DNA of 28,482 nucleotides. It comes from JBBDYG01 sp040901765 (GTDB taxonomy: Bacteria; Planctomycetota; Planctomycetia; Pirellulales; Lacipirellulaceae). Made by a program: the position numbers and the translations under genes. Under the pieces are notes generated by a model, which saw only the letters and a program-made list of their open reading frames with translations, ran no database searches and had not been told where the DNA came from. Below, piece by piece: positions 14,592 through 23,040 of this stretch (within the stretch, counting starts at the first letter, position 1; the number at the start of each line of letters is the position of its first letter). The stretch covers positions 1 to 28,482 of the forward strand of contig JBBDYG010000061.1 in the NCBI GenBank assembly GCA_040901765.1, in the 5' to 3' direction.

Positions 14592-14720
14592 GACGAGCAC
14601 GCGGTTCGCGCGTATTTCGAATCGATTACTCACAGGTGTGAACCCAACTATGCCCGGCCACTGGCCGGGAACCGACATTTTGAACGACGCGTTAGCGTAT
14701 GGTTCCTGCTTCCCGACAAC

Positions 14721-14910
14721 CTGAGACACCGGAGCCCTCGGGTTCACAACTCAGAAGCGGTACTAGGTCCGAACGCTCCCTGTACGGGAGCGTCAGCCTT
14801 GTGCTGTTCTGGTGTGCCCCGTCGCAGGGGCATCGGGAGCGGCTTTGGTTCGGCGCTCCTCTTTTCTTTGCACCGTCCGCTGCCGCCGGCACGGCGGGCA
14901 ACTTTTTTAT
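14721..14910 (+). ncRNA. Highly structured leader or small RNA with several hairpins
   Basis: Hairpins follow one another: an outer stem CTGAG/CTCAG (14721-14725 with 14750-14754) enclosing GAGCC-CTCG-GGTTC (14732-14745); ACGCTCCC/GGGAGCGT (14773-14780 with 14786-14793); TGCCCC/GGGGCA (14815-14820 with 14827-14832); GGAGCG/CGCTCC (14836-14841 with 14854-14859) followed by CTTTTC; and a terminator-like stem at 14881-14908. GGGAGCG occurs twice, so alternative pairing is possible. It precedes a strong ribosome binding site. This could be a riboswitch-like attenuator or a stand-alone small RNA. I do not recognise a known RNA family. Confidence 0.5.
14881..14908 (+). terminator. Terminator-like hairpin with T6 run
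   Basis: TGCCGCC (14881-14887) pairs with GGCGGGCA (14893-14900) with one bulged G and a five-base loop, followed by AC and six T (14903-14908). It ends four bases before the GGAGGG ribosome binding site at 14912, an attenuator-like arrangement. Confidence 0.65.
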
Positions 14911-14924
14911 CGGAGGGACGTACT

Positions 14925-14987
14925 ATGCAAACATCTTGCAGTTATTCAGTTTTCCGAAAACTGAAAACTCTGAACTCACTGCGATGA
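14925..14987 (+). CDS. Possible 20-residue ORF with strong ribosome binding site
   Basis: ATG 14925 follows GGAGGG at 14912-14917 with a seven-base gap. The product starts MQTSCSYSVFRKL and ends at 14987. Its middle contains the inverted repeat CAGTTTT/AAAACTG. It may be a leader peptide, or the start of a gene whose remainder was lost when the minus-strand cassette arrived. Confidence that it is a real gene is low. Confidence 0.35.
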   Translation: MQTSCSYSVFRKLKTLNSLR

Positions 14988-15094
14988 GGTATGGCATCGT
15001 CCCTTCGTGACGGACAACTCATCGACAAATGCCTGAGAATACGATGGCCTTCGTCGCGCTGATCATGAAGACAGCGCCTAAAGATCAAGCATCT

Positions 15095-16297
15095 TCAGAT
15101 CAGTGCCGCGGCGAAGGGATAGGCGGGCTTCGACGAGCCCGTGACGACGATGTCGTTTGCATGTTTGCGAATGGCGGCGTCGCAGACCGCATAGCCCCAG
15201 TTCATAATCTGCTGCTGTCGATGTTCGGGAAGGCGCTTGAGACGGGTCGGGGTATCCGCGAGTCGCAGCGTTTGATCGAACGGGGCAGGCAGGGCATCTG
15301 GTAATTGGTAGTTGCGGATGTCGGTACGGATTCCCCAATACGCGCCGCAACGAAGCTTGTTATTGTATGAGTCGATGAGTTGCCGCTTTCGCAGGCTGCG
15401 GACTTGGTTGTCGATCACGTCCAGGATTCGTTTGGAGTGCCGCGCCCAGTCGCCGGCCGGCTCGGATTCGGCCGCCAACTTACCGCCCGCGTCACTTACA
15501 AGGAGAGTCTTGTACCGTTTCCAGGCCGTCTCCAGCCCGAGATTGTCATATACCCCGCCGTCAGTAAGTACGAGCGAGTCGGTAAACGGCTCCCGTTGCA
15601 GGTCGCAATTAGGATCTGGCGCAAAGTCGGCTGGTTCGACATCGATCTCGGCTGGCGAAATAAACGGGGGAAAAGCGGATGAAGCAGCAACGGCCTCAGC
15701 GAGTCGGATCATTGGAGTGGGAATGACTCCGACGCGATAGTCGGCCAGATACGGGCGCGACATTCGTACCAGTGCACCGGTTTGGACGCTGGTGGCATTG
15801 ATCACGAACCGCGGACCTTCCTCATCGGTGGGAAGATCCTGGAGCGTTGCGTCACCGAACAGGACTTCCTGATAGTAAGCGACGATGCGGTCGCTCACAG
15901 TCCCGGGCAAGAAAACGCCACCGAGAACGGAACCGCGGTCGATGGTCTTGCGAGCTAGATGTTGAATCGGTTTGACGACAAGTTCGAGGAGATTGGTGGC
16001 GCGACCCAGGGGATCGAAATTCAGTTCAGCCCAATGCCGTCCCAGCACGCCGGCGGTGATGGAGCCGCCAGAAACGCTGGAGACGCGCGATAACTGCGGA
16101 AGGATGCCCATCTCGTTTAGTCGGATGAGGACGCCGGCATGAAATAGCATCGCCCGGTAGCCGCCGCCCGAGAGGCAGAGAGCAATACCGGCTTCCGGTT
16201 CCGAAACACGTTCTTCAAGAACAATCTCCGACCGATCACTGGTCACTGGGCCCTCAGCATGGATGGAGGGCGGTGGCGTGCGTATTGGATCCATCAT
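15095..16297 (-). CDS. Patatin-like phospholipase
   Basis: This 400-residue soluble protein has the patatin catalytic layout. ALCLSGGGYRAMLFHAGVL (residues about 39-57) gives the oxyanion-hole glycines and the following helix, SSVSGGSITAG holds the nucleophile Ser76, and LTDGGVYDNLG carries the catalytic Asp246 of the Ser-Asp dyad. An extra VINATSVQTG strand is also typical. Patatins hydrolyse acyl chains of membrane lipids. There is no signal peptide. Two adjacent ATG codons (16297, 16294) fit the start, without a clear ribosome binding site. It is the last gene of a minus-strand trio, 54 bases after the MBL-fold gene. In defence systems patatins often act as membrane-damaging effectors, which the context suggests here but does not prove. 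Confidence 0.9.
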   Translation of the reverse strand: MMDPIRTPPPSIHAEGPVTSDRSEIVLEERVSEPEAGIALCLSGGGYRAMLFHAGVLIRLNEMGILPQLSRVSSVSGGSITAGVLGRHWAELNFDPLGRATNLLELVVKPIQHLARKTIDRGSVLGGVFLPGTVSDRIVAYYQEVLFGDATLQDLPTDEEGPRFVINATSVQTGALVRMSRPYLADYRVGVIPTPMIRLAEAVAASSAFPPFISPAEIDVEPADFAPDPNCDLQREPFTDSLVLTDGGVYDNLGLETAWKRYKTLLVSDAGGKLAAESEPAGDWARHSKRILDVIDNQVRSLRKRQLIDSYNNKLRCGAYWGIRTDIRNYQLPDALPAPFDQTLRLADTPTRLKRLPEHRQQQIMNWGYAVCDAAIRKHANDIVVTGSSKPAYPFAAALI

Positions 16298-16351
16298 TTG
16301 ACTGCTGTGACTGACGAGGTAGTAGCAAAAACCGTAGATTGCTTTGCGCTA

Positions 16352-17767
16352 TCAAGGCAAGTCCCACTCAACGTCAAAACAAAACTTCTTAGAGTCTTGA
16401 GTCGACGCGAAGTGGCTATGCTTTTTGAGCGCGGCGACCAGCTTGCGTCGCGGGACCTCGGTGCCACTTTCGGGGCTGCCGTGAACGCCCGAACGAGTCG
16501 AGACAATACTCTTGAGGCGATCCGCGGCGGTGAGGTCCGTTGACTTCTTCTCAAAGAGCTCCCACAGCGACTTAGGCGTCGCGTTGAGGCTGCCGTGATG
16601 GCCGACCTTATAAAAATCGGTCCGAGCGAGGGCACGGCGAACTGCATTGCTTATTGAAGACTGTGTCAAAGCGTAAAGCCAGTTCTCAATCTGAGCATCC
16701 CCGGGGAAGAGAAGGGTTTTCTTGCCTGCGCGAAACAGTAGAATGAGGCTCGTATTGTTGAGTGCCCGATCGAGAATCCGTACGATTTGGAGGGTCTGAT
16801 CGACATTCAATTGGTCGAGACGTGAAGCAAGCCAGCGAGCGTGCATCGGAGGAAGTCCGGTTGTCGTGTCCTTGCTGAAGAATTCATCGTCATCACCTGT
16901 CGCCGCTAGTCCGGTCTCCCCTTGGATCGCCCAGAAGTCGGCGTGAAGATGCCAGAATTCGTCCGGATCGGTACGACGTTGATTGAGGATCGCGGTCGAT
17001 TGCTCTGCGGTTGGCGGACCTAGGACGTCCACGTCGACGCCCGGCAAAACGGTTTTTAGTCCCGCCTCTTTACCGAAGGAAAGGAAGCGCGGTTTGCGGC
17101 GGCCCATGGTCAGGAGGTTTTCTACCGCAGCACGGTTGGAGAGATTGTTCTCACCGAGGAATTGCAACTGCAACGCGCCGCGGACCGATGGCGCATTCCG
17201 CGATAGGAGCGCTTTTCGCATGGCTGCCATCTGCTCTGCGACAGCTCCTGCCAGGGCTTGCATTCCCAGCAAGCCGCGGACAAACGACTCGTCGTCCGAT
17301 AGCTCTTGAGTGGCAGTCCGTGCATCTGGCTTCGCATTGGGATCTTCGGTCCAAGGCATTAACACGACTTCAGGTTTCAGGGATGCAATGATGTTCCCGG
17401 CGGCAGTGCCGGAAGCATTGGGTTTGAAGCCGTCGATGTGATCCTTGTGGCGATGGGTTGCGACGACTGCATGTAGCTTCCCGTTCGACGCGTGGGCGAT
17501 GTCTTCGGCGATCAACGTCATGTACCGGGATGGCGTGATCGGCGACTTTAATTTCTTGACTTTTTCCTTTAGATGGTTGGGAACCTTGGTCGAGAGTCCA
17601 CGACGCAGCGTCTCTGGTATGTGCGTACTGCCAAAGTCGATCAGCAGGTGACGGTCGCGTGAGCGGGCGGCCCGCGTCGGCGGATAACGAAACGTCAGCA
17701 GAAAGCAGTCGCCGAACCCCACCTGATACGTTCGCAGCCGGCACGAGGTCGGTTTCAGAGTAGCCAT
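16352..17767 (-). CDS. Metallo-beta-lactamase-fold hydrolase (ComEC/Rec2-like MBL domain, soluble)
   Basis: This 471-residue protein starts with TYQVGFGDCFLLTF, the opening strand of ComEC-like MBL proteins, then LLIDFGS and the metal motif THRHKDHIDGF (His105, His107, Asp109, His110). ILLFRAGKKTLLFPGDAQ supplies the distal metal Asp, and FYKVGHHGSLNATP a late His-Gly motif. A variable region of about 200 residues lies between. There are no membrane helices, unlike true ComEC. The substrate could be nucleic acid, a cyclic nucleotide or another phosphoester. ATG 17767 overlaps the stop of the peptidase gene (TGATG), so the two are translationally coupled. The family opening strand comes right after the start, which supports it. 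Confidence 0.85.
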   Translation of the reverse strand: MATLKPTSCRLRTYQVGFGDCFLLTFRYPPTRAARSRDRHLLIDFGSTHIPETLRRGLSTKVPNHLKEKVKKLKSPITPSRYMTLIAEDIAHASNGKLHAVVATHRHKDHIDGFKPNASGTAAGNIIASLKPEVVLMPWTEDPNAKPDARTATQELSDDESFVRGLLGMQALAGAVAEQMAAMRKALLSRNAPSVRGALQLQFLGENNLSNRAAVENLLTMGRRKPRFLSFGKEAGLKTVLPGVDVDVLGPPTAEQSTAILNQRRTDPDEFWHLHADFWAIQGETGLAATGDDDEFFSKDTTTGLPPMHARWLASRLDQLNVDQTLQIVRILDRALNNTSLILLFRAGKKTLLFPGDAQIENWLYALTQSSISNAVRRALARTDFYKVGHHGSLNATPKSLWELFEKKSTDLTAADRLKSIVSTRSGVHGSPESGTEVPRRKLVAALKKHSHFASTQDSKKFCFDVEWDLP

Positions 17768-19551
17768 CAATTCAGCTCCTCATCTGGAAACTGCAGGAGC
17801 GGAACAACGCGGCTCCGATGAAGTTCGGCAAAATCGCGAGCCTGGTGCGTTCGGTGCCGACCGTCGCGATAGCCCCCCTTTTCGACCAGATAGTCGAGGC
17901 GGGACTGTTGACGTTCCACGGAATTTAAGCGGTTCCCGATGTGAAACTTCAGGCGACCGAATTCATCGAAAATCAATGTCCCGCCCCCGGACAGCCGGAG
18001 GTGGATACTTCGCAAAAGATCGTCCGGCACCTCGAGACGCAGCAGTCGAAGCTCGGCAGGGGTCATGTCCGCGAGTTGAACGTATTCTGCAATCGTTTCC
18101 TGAAGGTAGTGCCCGTCCGCGCCGAGGCGGATGCACGGCCGCACGGAAATGACCTCGGTGTAGACGTTTTCGTAGAGTCCGAGGCACTTGCGGTTCTCCC
18201 ACAGGAAGCGAAAGACTTCATCACGGTCCGTCTGCAGCGAGCGGAAGTGGGAACGGGCGTACGTCAAACGCTTGGCATCGGTAGGTCCCCACATCCCCGG
18301 TTTGGCTCCCTCCTGAATTGATGCCGGTCGGATTCCAAACGCGGCAAACGCATCGCGAAGCTGCTGACGATAATGGTATTTTTCGTCGTTGGCATAAACT
18401 TCATGGTCGGCGGTGAGCATTGCACTGAGATAATCGCCGTAGGTGATATGGACCGGCATCAAGTAGTCGATCGCCCGAATGGCGACGGTCAGCAGATGGT
18501 CCGCGGCGGTGGCCCCATCCTCCACGGCGCGGTCCAAGTCAATAAGGTCCGAGGTCCGGTCATCTGAATCGTTCGCACCGGTCAATCCTTCCAAGCGTCG
18601 TTGAAGCACCATCAGAAACGCTCGCAGCATGGCGGCCACCAGGATCTCTCCGCGGCGGTGTTCCTCGCGAAAGTCGGGGTCCTTGAGATAGTGATCGGGC
18701 GACGGAGTCAGTTCGCCCGATTGACGGAGCGGGGCGCCACGGACACTGTTGAGTTCCTGCCCCATCTCTTCGGCGAGCCCGAGCAGAACCGACTCAACCA
18801 GTTTTTCGGTAGTTAGCGCTGATCGTTTGATAAACAGGCGACCGCCGATGGTCTTTAGGATGCCCCGGTTTCGTCGAAACACCATCCGCACGAGCTCCTG
18901 CTGTGCGAAGACTGACAGCAAGGCAACGACGTCGCTGAACCCTTCATGAAAACCGCCCTGATCGGGCGACGAAAGATCCATGAAGCGCGGACGCAGTCCG
19001 TCGAGAAGGGCATGTGTAGTCTCGTGCGCTACGATATCGTGCGACAGGGAGGTAAACACGGTCTTCTGGCGCCGCTTGAAATAGCCAAAGAAGAGTCCTT
19101 CGTCCGACCGCGAATAGAACGCATTGGCCATCGCAAACGCGTGTGGCGCGACTTTAAGCTGGTGCGATCGAATCTTCCAGCTCACACGCCGTCCAAGTGC
19201 AAATTCAAATCGAGCGAGGATTCGCATTACAATGGCATAGACGTTTTGAGCATGGAACCGTGGATCGCCGACCAGCTTATCCGGCGGTGTATTGGCATAG
19301 GGGTCGAGGAAATCACCGTCGCTGTTGGCTTGATAGCTCTTGGCGGCCAGCGGCTTGCGATAGCGCCTCGTCGTTGCGTCGTAATCGACGACCTGGACGC
19401 GATAGCCCCACGGTCCAGCCGCCAACCTTTCGGCGGGAATCCAAATCTGCGAGGTCAGCGGAAGGCCGTGTTCGTCGGTAACGGCCGGATCTTGAGCGAG
19501 GATCGTGAGCGGCCGCTGAGCTCCGTCAGGTGGCGCGGAGTTTGCATGCAT
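17767..19551 (-). CDS. Zinc metallopeptidase, M4/gluzincin-like
   Basis: The 594-residue protein contains SHDIVAHETTHALLDGL, an HExxH zinc site at residues about 176-180, and then GGFHEGFSDVVALLS, whose Glu (about residue 203) matches the third zinc ligand of thermolysin-like gluzincins. The gap of some 23 residues is close to that family. No signal peptide is visible, so it is probably cytosolic, unlike secreted thermolysins. The C-terminal part (about 430-594) has no domain I recognise. ATG 19551 has AGAGG nine bases upstream; TTG 19572 is an in-frame alternative. It is the first gene of a coupled peptidase-MBL-patatin operon. A protease that senses or activates partners, as in gasdermin-type systems, is speculation. 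Confidence 0.82.
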   Translation of the reverse strand: MHANSAPPDGAQRPLTILAQDPAVTDEHGLPLTSQIWIPAERLAAGPWGYRVQVVDYDATTRRYRKPLAAKSYQANSDGDFLDPYANTPPDKLVGDPRFHAQNVYAIVMRILARFEFALGRRVSWKIRSHQLKVAPHAFAMANAFYSRSDEGLFFGYFKRRQKTVFTSLSHDIVAHETTHALLDGLRPRFMDLSSPDQGGFHEGFSDVVALLSVFAQQELVRMVFRRNRGILKTIGGRLFIKRSALTTEKLVESVLLGLAEEMGQELNSVRGAPLRQSGELTPSPDHYLKDPDFREEHRRGEILVAAMLRAFLMVLQRRLEGLTGANDSDDRTSDLIDLDRAVEDGATAADHLLTVAIRAIDYLMPVHITYGDYLSAMLTADHEVYANDEKYHYRQQLRDAFAAFGIRPASIQEGAKPGMWGPTDAKRLTYARSHFRSLQTDRDEVFRFLWENRKCLGLYENVYTEVISVRPCIRLGADGHYLQETIAEYVQLADMTPAELRLLRLEVPDDLLRSIHLRLSGGGTLIFDEFGRLKFHIGNRLNSVERQQSRLDYLVEKGGYRDGRHRTHQARDFAELHRSRVVPLLQFPDEELN

Positions 19552-19588
19552 TGGACCGGACCTCTGTTTCAAGGGTCCCGACGTAAAA

Positions 19589-19597
19589 ACTATACCA
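19589..19597 (-). promoter_or_regulatory. Extended -10 element upstream of the peptidase gene
   Basis: On the minus strand the sequence reads TGGTATAGT, a TGn-extended -10 box, 38 bases upstream of ATG 19551. No convincing -35 was found. Confidence 0.35.
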
Positions 19598-19832
19598 TAT
19601 GTGCATCACGAGTATCATTTGCCTGGGCTGCCATATGGATTTGGAGTGCCGCGTCCCCTCCAATCGACACGCGATCGGAGGTTGGCAACTGCCAATCGAG
19701 CAGGTTTGGGACTCAAGTCGAAGAGGCGAGGTGCGAGCTCGCCAAGGCTTCACTCTAAGGGCGGAGCTTGGGTGTAAATGATCGCTGAGGAACTCGTGAG
19801 CGGAAAATCGTCGACGATGGAGAATCGGCTGA

Positions 19833-20783
19833 CTACGCATCGTAATCGCCATCGAAATCCGAATCGTACTCCGGCACATTGGGAGGTCCGATGTCAAACT
19901 CATGTTGTTCAGAAAAAATACTTGGCAGTGACGTAGTTCCAACGATGAACTGCGCGAATGGTGCTGTCGGATCGTTTGCGTCGAGATATATCTTGCGACG
20001 TGACAATTCAAGCTGATCGAAAAAGCGTTCGGCATCGACAAGTTCTATTGGCATGCCAAGCTCGAAATACCGGTCCGCAGTGGAGCGGGCGCCGGACGTG
20101 AATGAGGACGTTGTGACAAACGCTCCTTTGGGAAGGCCATTCAATAGCAGTGCGCCGGCAAGCGAGCGGATGGGTTCAGCCTCGATCTTGCCCTTGTAAC
20201 GCTTCACTTGGATGCCAATCTGATGGTCGTCCGGTCCGTCAAGCACGATCACATCGATTCCGTCATCACCCGAGTACGAAGTCACGCGCACGCTGTAGCC
20301 AGCATTGGAGTACACGTCGGCTACAAGCCTTTCAAATTTTTCGGGGTGCACGAGAAATCGGTCGTCGTACTTCGCGAGGAGGTACTGGATCAATTCGTCG
20401 GTCGGAGTCTGCACGTCATCCAGGTCTAGTTTCTTGAGCGTTCCCCAGGCAGCACAAAACGTGTTCTCCACTACAACATCTTCGACCCGAACGTGATCGG
20501 AGCTACGGACCTTTTCGATCACATTCCACCATCCACAAACGCTACACGCATGGGCGGCCAGGTACCGCGTGGTGTCGCCAGCGCCCTTCCGCCAACCGGT
20601 CTTGGGAGCCTCGATGACAGTCTTATCGGAGTGGTGTGACAGGGTGAGGAGTTTTGACTTGCTGCAGAACGGGCACTTGGTAATTCCAGACCGCCCTGAA
20701 TCAAAATCCCGCATTGAGGCGCGAAATAGCTCAACTAAATCGTCCTGCTGCGGGTCGGAGACGTCTCGATATTCCCAGATCAT
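19833..20783 (-). CDS. Mrr-type restriction endonuclease with N-terminal zinc ribbon
   Basis: This 316-residue protein (ATG 20783; TTG 20825 is in frame) has an N-terminal zinc ribbon with CPFC and CSVC pairs (residues about 37-40 and 80-83) and a C-terminal Mrr/REase_4-like nuclease domain. KFERLVADVYSNAGY starts the domain, YSGDDGIDVIV carries the catalytic Asp (about 177) and IGIQVKRYKG the Gln-x-Lys of the PD-(D/E)xK site. ALLLNGLPKGAFVTTSSFT is the usual later strand. Mrr enzymes cut modified or foreign DNA in the cytoplasm. There is no methyltransferase nearby, consistent with a type IV-like enzyme. It lies 281 bases upstream of the peptidase gene on the same strand. Confidence 0.88.
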   Translation of the reverse strand: MIWEYRDVSDPQQDDLVELFRASMRDFDSGRSGITKCPFCSKSKLLTLSHHSDKTVIEAPKTGWRKGAGDTTRYLAAHACSVCGWWNVIEKVRSSDHVRVEDVVVENTFCAAWGTLKKLDLDDVQTPTDELIQYLLAKYDDRFLVHPEKFERLVADVYSNAGYSVRVTSYSGDDGIDVIVLDGPDDHQIGIQVKRYKGKIEAEPIRSLAGALLLNGLPKGAFVTTSSFTSGARSTADRYFELGMPIELVDAERFFDQLELSRRKIYLDANDPTAPFAQFIVGTTSLPSIFSEQHEFDIGPPNVPEYDSDFDGDYDA

Positions 20784-21340
20784 CGTTGGCAACTGAGGTT
20801 CGGAATGTCTGCGGTTGAGCAGCAACCAGACAACAGCCAGTGGTTGATCCCGTGGATGACGTTCGAGGTGCGATGAGGGTGGAACGGACAGCTTGAGGTT
20901 CTAATTATCCAACGTCGAATCGACAACGCAAGCACTCAATTCGCGGCTGGGACGAATCTCCCTGGAGAGAGGATTGCGGCCGATCTCTGCCGCATAATTT
21001 GCGGTGGTGCGACGCCCGAGCCAACTACGGCCATGTTGCTCTCACTTCCACTGACTCTTTGCCGACTTTGATTGAACGCATGGCCGGCAAGGCGGCTCGA
21101 CGTGTCTCTATGCTCGCTTCCTCAGTTGGCCGCGACGCTGATGCCACTCTCGCGGCTCTCGACGGTGTTGAGTACTTGCATTCACTCGCCGCCCGTGAAC
21201 TCGCAATCCTCCTCTTCACGTCAGTAGTTCGTCGAACGCAGCCAGAATGTTCTCGCCCCTTGGGCCCGCTCAGTCGCACGTTTGAGGCAGTACGCGTGCG
21301 TTGTAGGTTCCAACGGAAGGCGCGTCCGTGTCGGTCCAGG
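20784..21340. other. Intergenic, no supportable gene
   Basis: An open frame of 133 codons on the plus strand (20999-21400) has no ribosome binding site and runs into the antisense of the GH32 gene. No RNA gene or repeat was seen. The part next to 20783 probably holds the promoter of the restriction gene. Confidence 0.5.
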
Positions 21341-22993
21341 TCAAGGAGTATCGGTGAGGGACGCCCGCGGCCAGATCGACTTGATCTGCCAGGCGTCTAG
21401 ACGTTTGAGGACTGCATCATTTCCTTGGGCTTGGAGCGAGACGCCAATGCTGTCCTCGCGCCCCGGGTAGACCCGCATGGCGAGATACTGCTTTCCGTTG
21501 GCGAAGACTTCGACGACGCTTCGGTCGATGAAGATCCGTAGCTTCAGCGTCTCATTGCCCCTTCGTATGGTGGCCCGTTCCGGAGGACGGAGCCAGACGT
21601 CAGGTCGATTGCTGGATCGAGATCCGTCGAGCACAATTTCCCCCGCGGTGTGGTACCAATAGGACAACTGCCGATCGTGATTGTAGAACGTGATGGAGGT
21701 CTGCTCTTCGCCGTCCGACGAGCGGAGGACGTTTAGTTGGATCCAGCGAGCTTCGCCCGGATCCAGTTCCACGGCGAGTTCCATCGTGTTGCCCGTGATC
21801 TCATCGAGCACGATCTCGCGGTTGGCAGGCAATGTTTTGTCGTTGACCTGCTCGTGCTCGCGGCGGAGCGACTCGAGTTCCGCAACCGGCTCGATCCGCA
21901 GACGCTTCCGATCATCGAGTGTCAACCGCTGCGGGACCGACATGAGCTGGTCCCAGTCGTCACTTTGCAGGGCATCGTTGATGTTCAGGATGTTGATTAC
22001 GCCGCCCTCACCGTCGGCAGCAGCCGATGGGGCATGCACCCCACCGGGGGCGACTCGACCGTGATTAAATCGCCCGTGCTCGTACGGTTGAAAGCGGCGA
22101 GCGTCGCGGTCATAGTCGCCGAGGAAATACTGTCCCCCATTGCTGTGGCTAAAGAAAAGCAAGATGTGCTTGTCGCCGATTGCCTGAAAATTCGGACAGG
22201 ATCCGTCATCGTCACGTACGGTGAAAGGCGTTGTTTCGAGGAATTCGCCTTCGGGTTTCCAGTTCGACAAGTCCTTTGTGGACCACAGCGACATCATCGG
22301 CCAACCGCCGCCACCGGCGTAGGGAGCCATACCCCCCACCAAGCCATAGTAGCTGTCGCCTTCCTTCCAAATGTCGGAGTCACCCGCCGCGGTATTCACC
22401 GGGCCCGACTTGTCCCAGTTTAAGAGGAGGGGGTCGTCGGAGATGGCGACCATCTGACCTGCTTGGATGCCGGGGTAGAAGGCGACGACACGATCTTCTT
22501 CGACCACGGTGCTCCCGGAAAAACACATCCGCTCGATTCCAGGATAAATGGCGTACGGCAGATCGCGCCAGTGCACCAGGTCGTCGCTAACGGCGTGCCC
22601 CCAATGCTGCCGCCGCTGCTTGACGTCTGCCGCGTCAGGGAACTCGTCCGGCGGATAGGCCTGGTAAAAGAGGTGCCACCGCCCCTTCCAGAAACAGAGA
22701 CCGTTGGGGTCGTTCATCATGCCTTCTGGACTGACAAAATGGTAAGCGGGCCGGTAGGCGTCCGCTGCCAACCGTTTCCGGGATTCAGCAAAGCGGCGAA
22801 TGAGAATGTTTGCCGCCAACTCCTTCTCTTGTTCTTCAACCGTCTCCGAGTAGGTTTGTCGCGGAGTGGGAGAGGGAAACGGCTCGTTAGCGACCGCAGT
22901 GCCGTCCTGCCCACTGGATGAGGAGCACAAAAAGGTGCTGAGTGCCAGCGCGATCAGCGCGGCGAGACGTCGAGCGGTGACGAACGTGGGCAT
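21341..22993 (-). CDS. Exported GH32-family glycosidase-like protein (fructan-active family, variant active site)
   Basis: The 550-residue protein begins with a Sec-type signal (VTARRLAALIALALSTFLCSS). The GH32 five-blade propeller starts with GMMNDPNGL, giving the nucleophile Asp95, followed by FSGSTVV (about 158). The usual RDP is replaced by GDSDIW (about 204-209). The usual ECP, which carries the acid/base Glu, reads SCPNF in RDDDGSCPNF (about 260-269). The C-terminal beta-sandwich has LKLRIFIDRSVVEVFANG, the typical GH32C strand. So the fold is clear but two catalytic positions differ from inulinase, levanase and invertase. It may belong to a planctomycete subgroup with another mechanism or substrate. 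It is the last gene of a minus-strand export locus. Confidence 0.88.
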   Translation of the reverse strand: MPTFVTARRLAALIALALSTFLCSSSSGQDGTAVANEPFPSPTPRQTYSETVEEQEKELAANILIRRFAESRKRLAADAYRPAYHFVSPEGMMNDPNGLCFWKGRWHLFYQAYPPDEFPDAADVKQRRQHWGHAVSDDLVHWRDLPYAIYPGIERMCFSGSTVVEEDRVVAFYPGIQAGQMVAISDDPLLLNWDKSGPVNTAAGDSDIWKEGDSYYGLVGGMAPYAGGGGWPMMSLWSTKDLSNWKPEGEFLETTPFTVRDDDGSCPNFQAIGDKHILLFFSHSNGGQYFLGDYDRDARRFQPYEHGRFNHGRVAPGGVHAPSAAADGEGGVINILNINDALQSDDWDQLMSVPQRLTLDDRKRLRIEPVAELESLRREHEQVNDKTLPANREIVLDEITGNTMELAVELDPGEARWIQLNVLRSSDGEEQTSITFYNHDRQLSYWYHTAGEIVLDGSRSSNRPDVWLRPPERATIRRGNETLKLRIFIDRSVVEVFANGKQYLAMRVYPGREDSIGVSLQAQGNDAVLKRLDAWQIKSIWPRASLTDTP

Positions 22994-23040
22994 GGCGACT
23001 CACAGGTAGAAGTCGAAGCGGGAGGATTGGACACCGCGCT

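Noticed and set aside
14699..15010. 103-codon plus-strand frame over the structured region
   Set aside because: It runs through several perfect stems and a T6 terminator, has no ribosome binding site and no recognisable residues.
18946..19758. 270-codon plus-strand frame
   Set aside because: It is antisense to the metallopeptidase, which has HExxH and the third-ligand Glu; no ribosome binding site.
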